NCBI GenBank assembly: GCA_963797335.1
Contig: CAWCOU010000006.1
Location: 1,226,393 to 1,290,392, forward strand
Direction of reading: 5' to 3'
Source: CAWCOU01 sp963797335
GTDB lineage: Bacteria > Pseudomonadota > Gammaproteobacteria > JAURND01
Length of the DNA stretch: 64,000 bases
In this document: in pieces, positions 62,395 to 64,000 of the stretch
How positions within the stretch are numbered: position 1 is the first letter of the stretch
How the letters are laid out: each line of letters begins with the position of its first letter
Position numbers and translations under genes: made by a program
The notes under the pieces: generated by a model
Told to the model about the DNA's origin: nothing
The model's database searches: none
Seen by the model: only the letters and a program-made list of their open reading frames with translations

Positions 62395-64000
62395 CTAGGG
62401 CGTCACGGTGAACGGCCGCATCTGGTCGTTGTCCTCGTGCTCGACGATGTGGCAGTGGTGCCGCGTCGACTTCTGCGGCGCAGTCACTCCCCGGGGCGAC
62501 TCCCACTCGGGCCGGATGGTGGTGAAGAAGCCGGGGTTGGCCTTGACGGTGTCCTTGAAGCCGCGCTCGTCCGGGGTGGGCGGCTGCATCGGGCCGGTGG
62601 CGTACGGCTCCGGGCTGATCCCGCCGGGCACGCCCGGCCCGCCGTACTTCTTCTGGTAGGCGGCCACGTCATACGGCGTCCGCCCGACCACTTGGAAGGT
62701 GACCAGGTGGACGTGCATGGGGTGGGTGTGGGGGTCATGTTCACCCAGACCCAGTCCTCCACCGTGCCCGCCTTCGGGGTCTCGGTCACCAGGGGTCGCG
62801 TCGAAATCGGCCCCGTTCAGGTTCAGTTTCCAGGCCGCGGTCTCCGCGCCGATCTCGTTCAGCGTGATGTACGGGTCCGGCACGGGTGATGCAGGCGGGC
62901 GCGCTGGCCGGGCGGGCGGTCCGGGATCGAGCGCGGGCCCCGGTGGGTCACCGAGGTGCCGACCCGGATCTGCAGGACCGGGGCCAGCGGGGGCGCGGGG
63001 GTGGATACCGGCGCGGCGGGCGTTTCGTTGCGCAGCAGCACGGTCGGCCCGCCAGCCCACGGAAGTCAACCAGCGCATCGGCCCGCTCGGCGGGGGCCAG
63101 CACCAGCGCGCTGACCGGGACCGGCTCGTCCCACAGGCCGCCCTCGGCGCCAATCTGCGACATGGGCAGCCCGCCGAAGCGCAGGCTCATGATCCGCGCG
63201 TTGCACCCGTTCAGCACCCGGAACCGGTACATCCGCGGCTCCACGTCGAGGAACGGCCACACTTTCCCGTTGACCAGCATGTGGTCGCCGAAATACTCGC
63301 CGATCCACTTGACTCCCGGGATGTAGCTGACCGGGTACCGGAGGGTGCCATCCGCGTTGAACTGGCGGTCCTGGATCACCAGCGGGATCTCGTAGGCGCC
63401 GCCTGGCACCCCGGCCGGGTTCGGCTCGGTGCCCGTGTCGTAGGCATCCCGGATCGGGTCGCCGGCGGCCAGCCCGGCGAACACGTTCAGCCGGGTGGTG
63501 CCCATGCCGTGGTCGTGGAACCAGCGCAGCGAGGCAGGCATCTGCGGCAGCTGGTTGCCGTAGTGGACATGCTGCGTCTGGCCACGCGCGCATAGCCCCG
63601 GCCGCCGTCCGTGACCGGGTTGCCGTCGCTGTAGGCGGCGACGAACCCGCCGTGCAGGTGGGTCATCGGCCGTACGTGGCGGCCGTTCTTGTCGGTCAGC
63701 CGGGTGTCCACCGGGAGCCAGGCCGGATACGTCTCAGGCAGGTGGTTGGTGAAGCTGACATTGGATCGGGACCCCGCTCTCCGCGGCCAGCACCATGCCG
63801 AACGAGCCCGCCTGGCCGGCCAGGCCGGAGCCGTCGTCGTAGGCCCACAGCGGGGTGGGCGGCAGGTCCGGGTGCAGCTTCCGGCGGATCGGCCGCTGGG
63901 TGAACGCATACTGGTTCGGGCCGCTCGGGGTGGCCACCACGATGCCCTTCCCGGGCAACGGCAGCGGCTGGATCAACTTCCACGGCCGGGCACGGTGGAC
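62395..64000 (-). pseudogene. Multicopper oxidase (CotA/bilirubin-oxidase type), frameshifted and cut by the window end (actinobacterial)
   Basis: Pieces in three frames give the copper motifs in order: THLHGGFVAAYSDG, RWFHDHGMGTTRLNVFAGL, HPMHVHLVTFQVVGR and RHHCHIVEHEDNDQMRPF, followed by FTVTP and the stop at 62,395. Linking segments include EIPLVIQDRQFNADGTL and GCNARIMSLRFGGLPM. Frame changes are needed at about 63,760, 63,560, 63,060 and 62,870. The N-terminal part with PLPLPGKG is present but the start lies beyond the window. The Cys of the type 1 copper site is present (HCHIVEHEDNDQM). Confidence 0.85.

Noticed and set aside
57946..64000. Genomic island acquired by the gammaproteobacterium
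   Set aside because: No integrase, att repeat, tRNA or mobile gene; the first gene is cut at the junction and the error pattern differs from the rest. Kept only as an alternative to contamination.

Overview
Two unrelated DNAs are joined in this window. Positions 1 to about 57,930 read as one chromosome segment of a gammaproteobacterium, most like Legionellales/Coxiellaceae. This is an inference from gene content: a complete-looking Tol-Pal set except tolQ, rho-ubiD, dnaA-dnaN-recF, paired M16 peptidases, and several low-GC orphan proteins of the kind found in intracellular members of that order. Sampled coding lines run about 45-53% GC; the orphan genes are nearer 32%. From about 57,946 to the end the DNA is about 75% GC in a sampled line and carries typical actinobacterial genes (nitronate monooxygenase, HipA-like kinase, DUF3037, DHA2-type MFS exporter, TMEM175-like channel, multicopper oxidase). 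Nearly all of these are broken by single-base frameshifts. I read this tail as a probable assembly chimera or contaminant rather than a gene transfer.

Layout of the gammaproteobacterial part. 1-4,436: 5' end of queE, then cpoB, pal, tolB, tolA, tolR, all on the minus strand and without tolQ upstream. 4,446-9,559: a leucine/acyl-CoA catabolic cluster on the minus strand (isovaleryl-CoA dehydrogenase with two frameshifts, thiolase, methylcrotonyl-CoA carboxylase beta subunit, a 3-hydroxyisobutyrate-dehydrogenase-like reductase). 9,700-22,000: pyrD, a small secreted protein, PBP1A, an XRE/S24-like regulator, fluC, pyrE, murI, a cold-shock protein, an OmpA-like protein, a GIN-domain protein, psd, rsmB, uspA. 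21,990-22,290: a gene-free AT-rich region with three perfect DnaA boxes, my best candidate for oriC, 29 kb from dnaA. 22,385-32,644: amino-acid permease, an orphan gene, ubiD-rho, rplY-pth-sodC, an orphan gene, gpmI plus an orphan gene. 32,723-46,282: a UbiH-family hydroxylase, wecE, an HtpX-like protease and lemA, a serine-tailed orphan, rsmI-rsmD-two M16 peptidases facing ftsY, ghrA, a class C beta-lactamase-like hydrolase. 46,439-53,203: hldD, recF-dnaN-dnaA, pdxS, pdxT, tRNA-Met. 53,245-57,671: two large tandem paralogous repeat proteins of unknown function.

The core genes serve envelope integrity (Tol-Pal, PBP1A, murI, psd, hldD), replication start (dnaA, dnaN, recF, putative oriC), translation (rsmB, rsmD, rsmI, rplY, pth, tRNA), pyrimidine synthesis (pyrD, pyrE), ubiquinone synthesis (ubiD, ubiH-like) and vitamin B6 synthesis (pdxST). 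Several dispersed hairpin repeat families sit between genes. No insertion sequence, prophage, CRISPR array or rRNA was seen.
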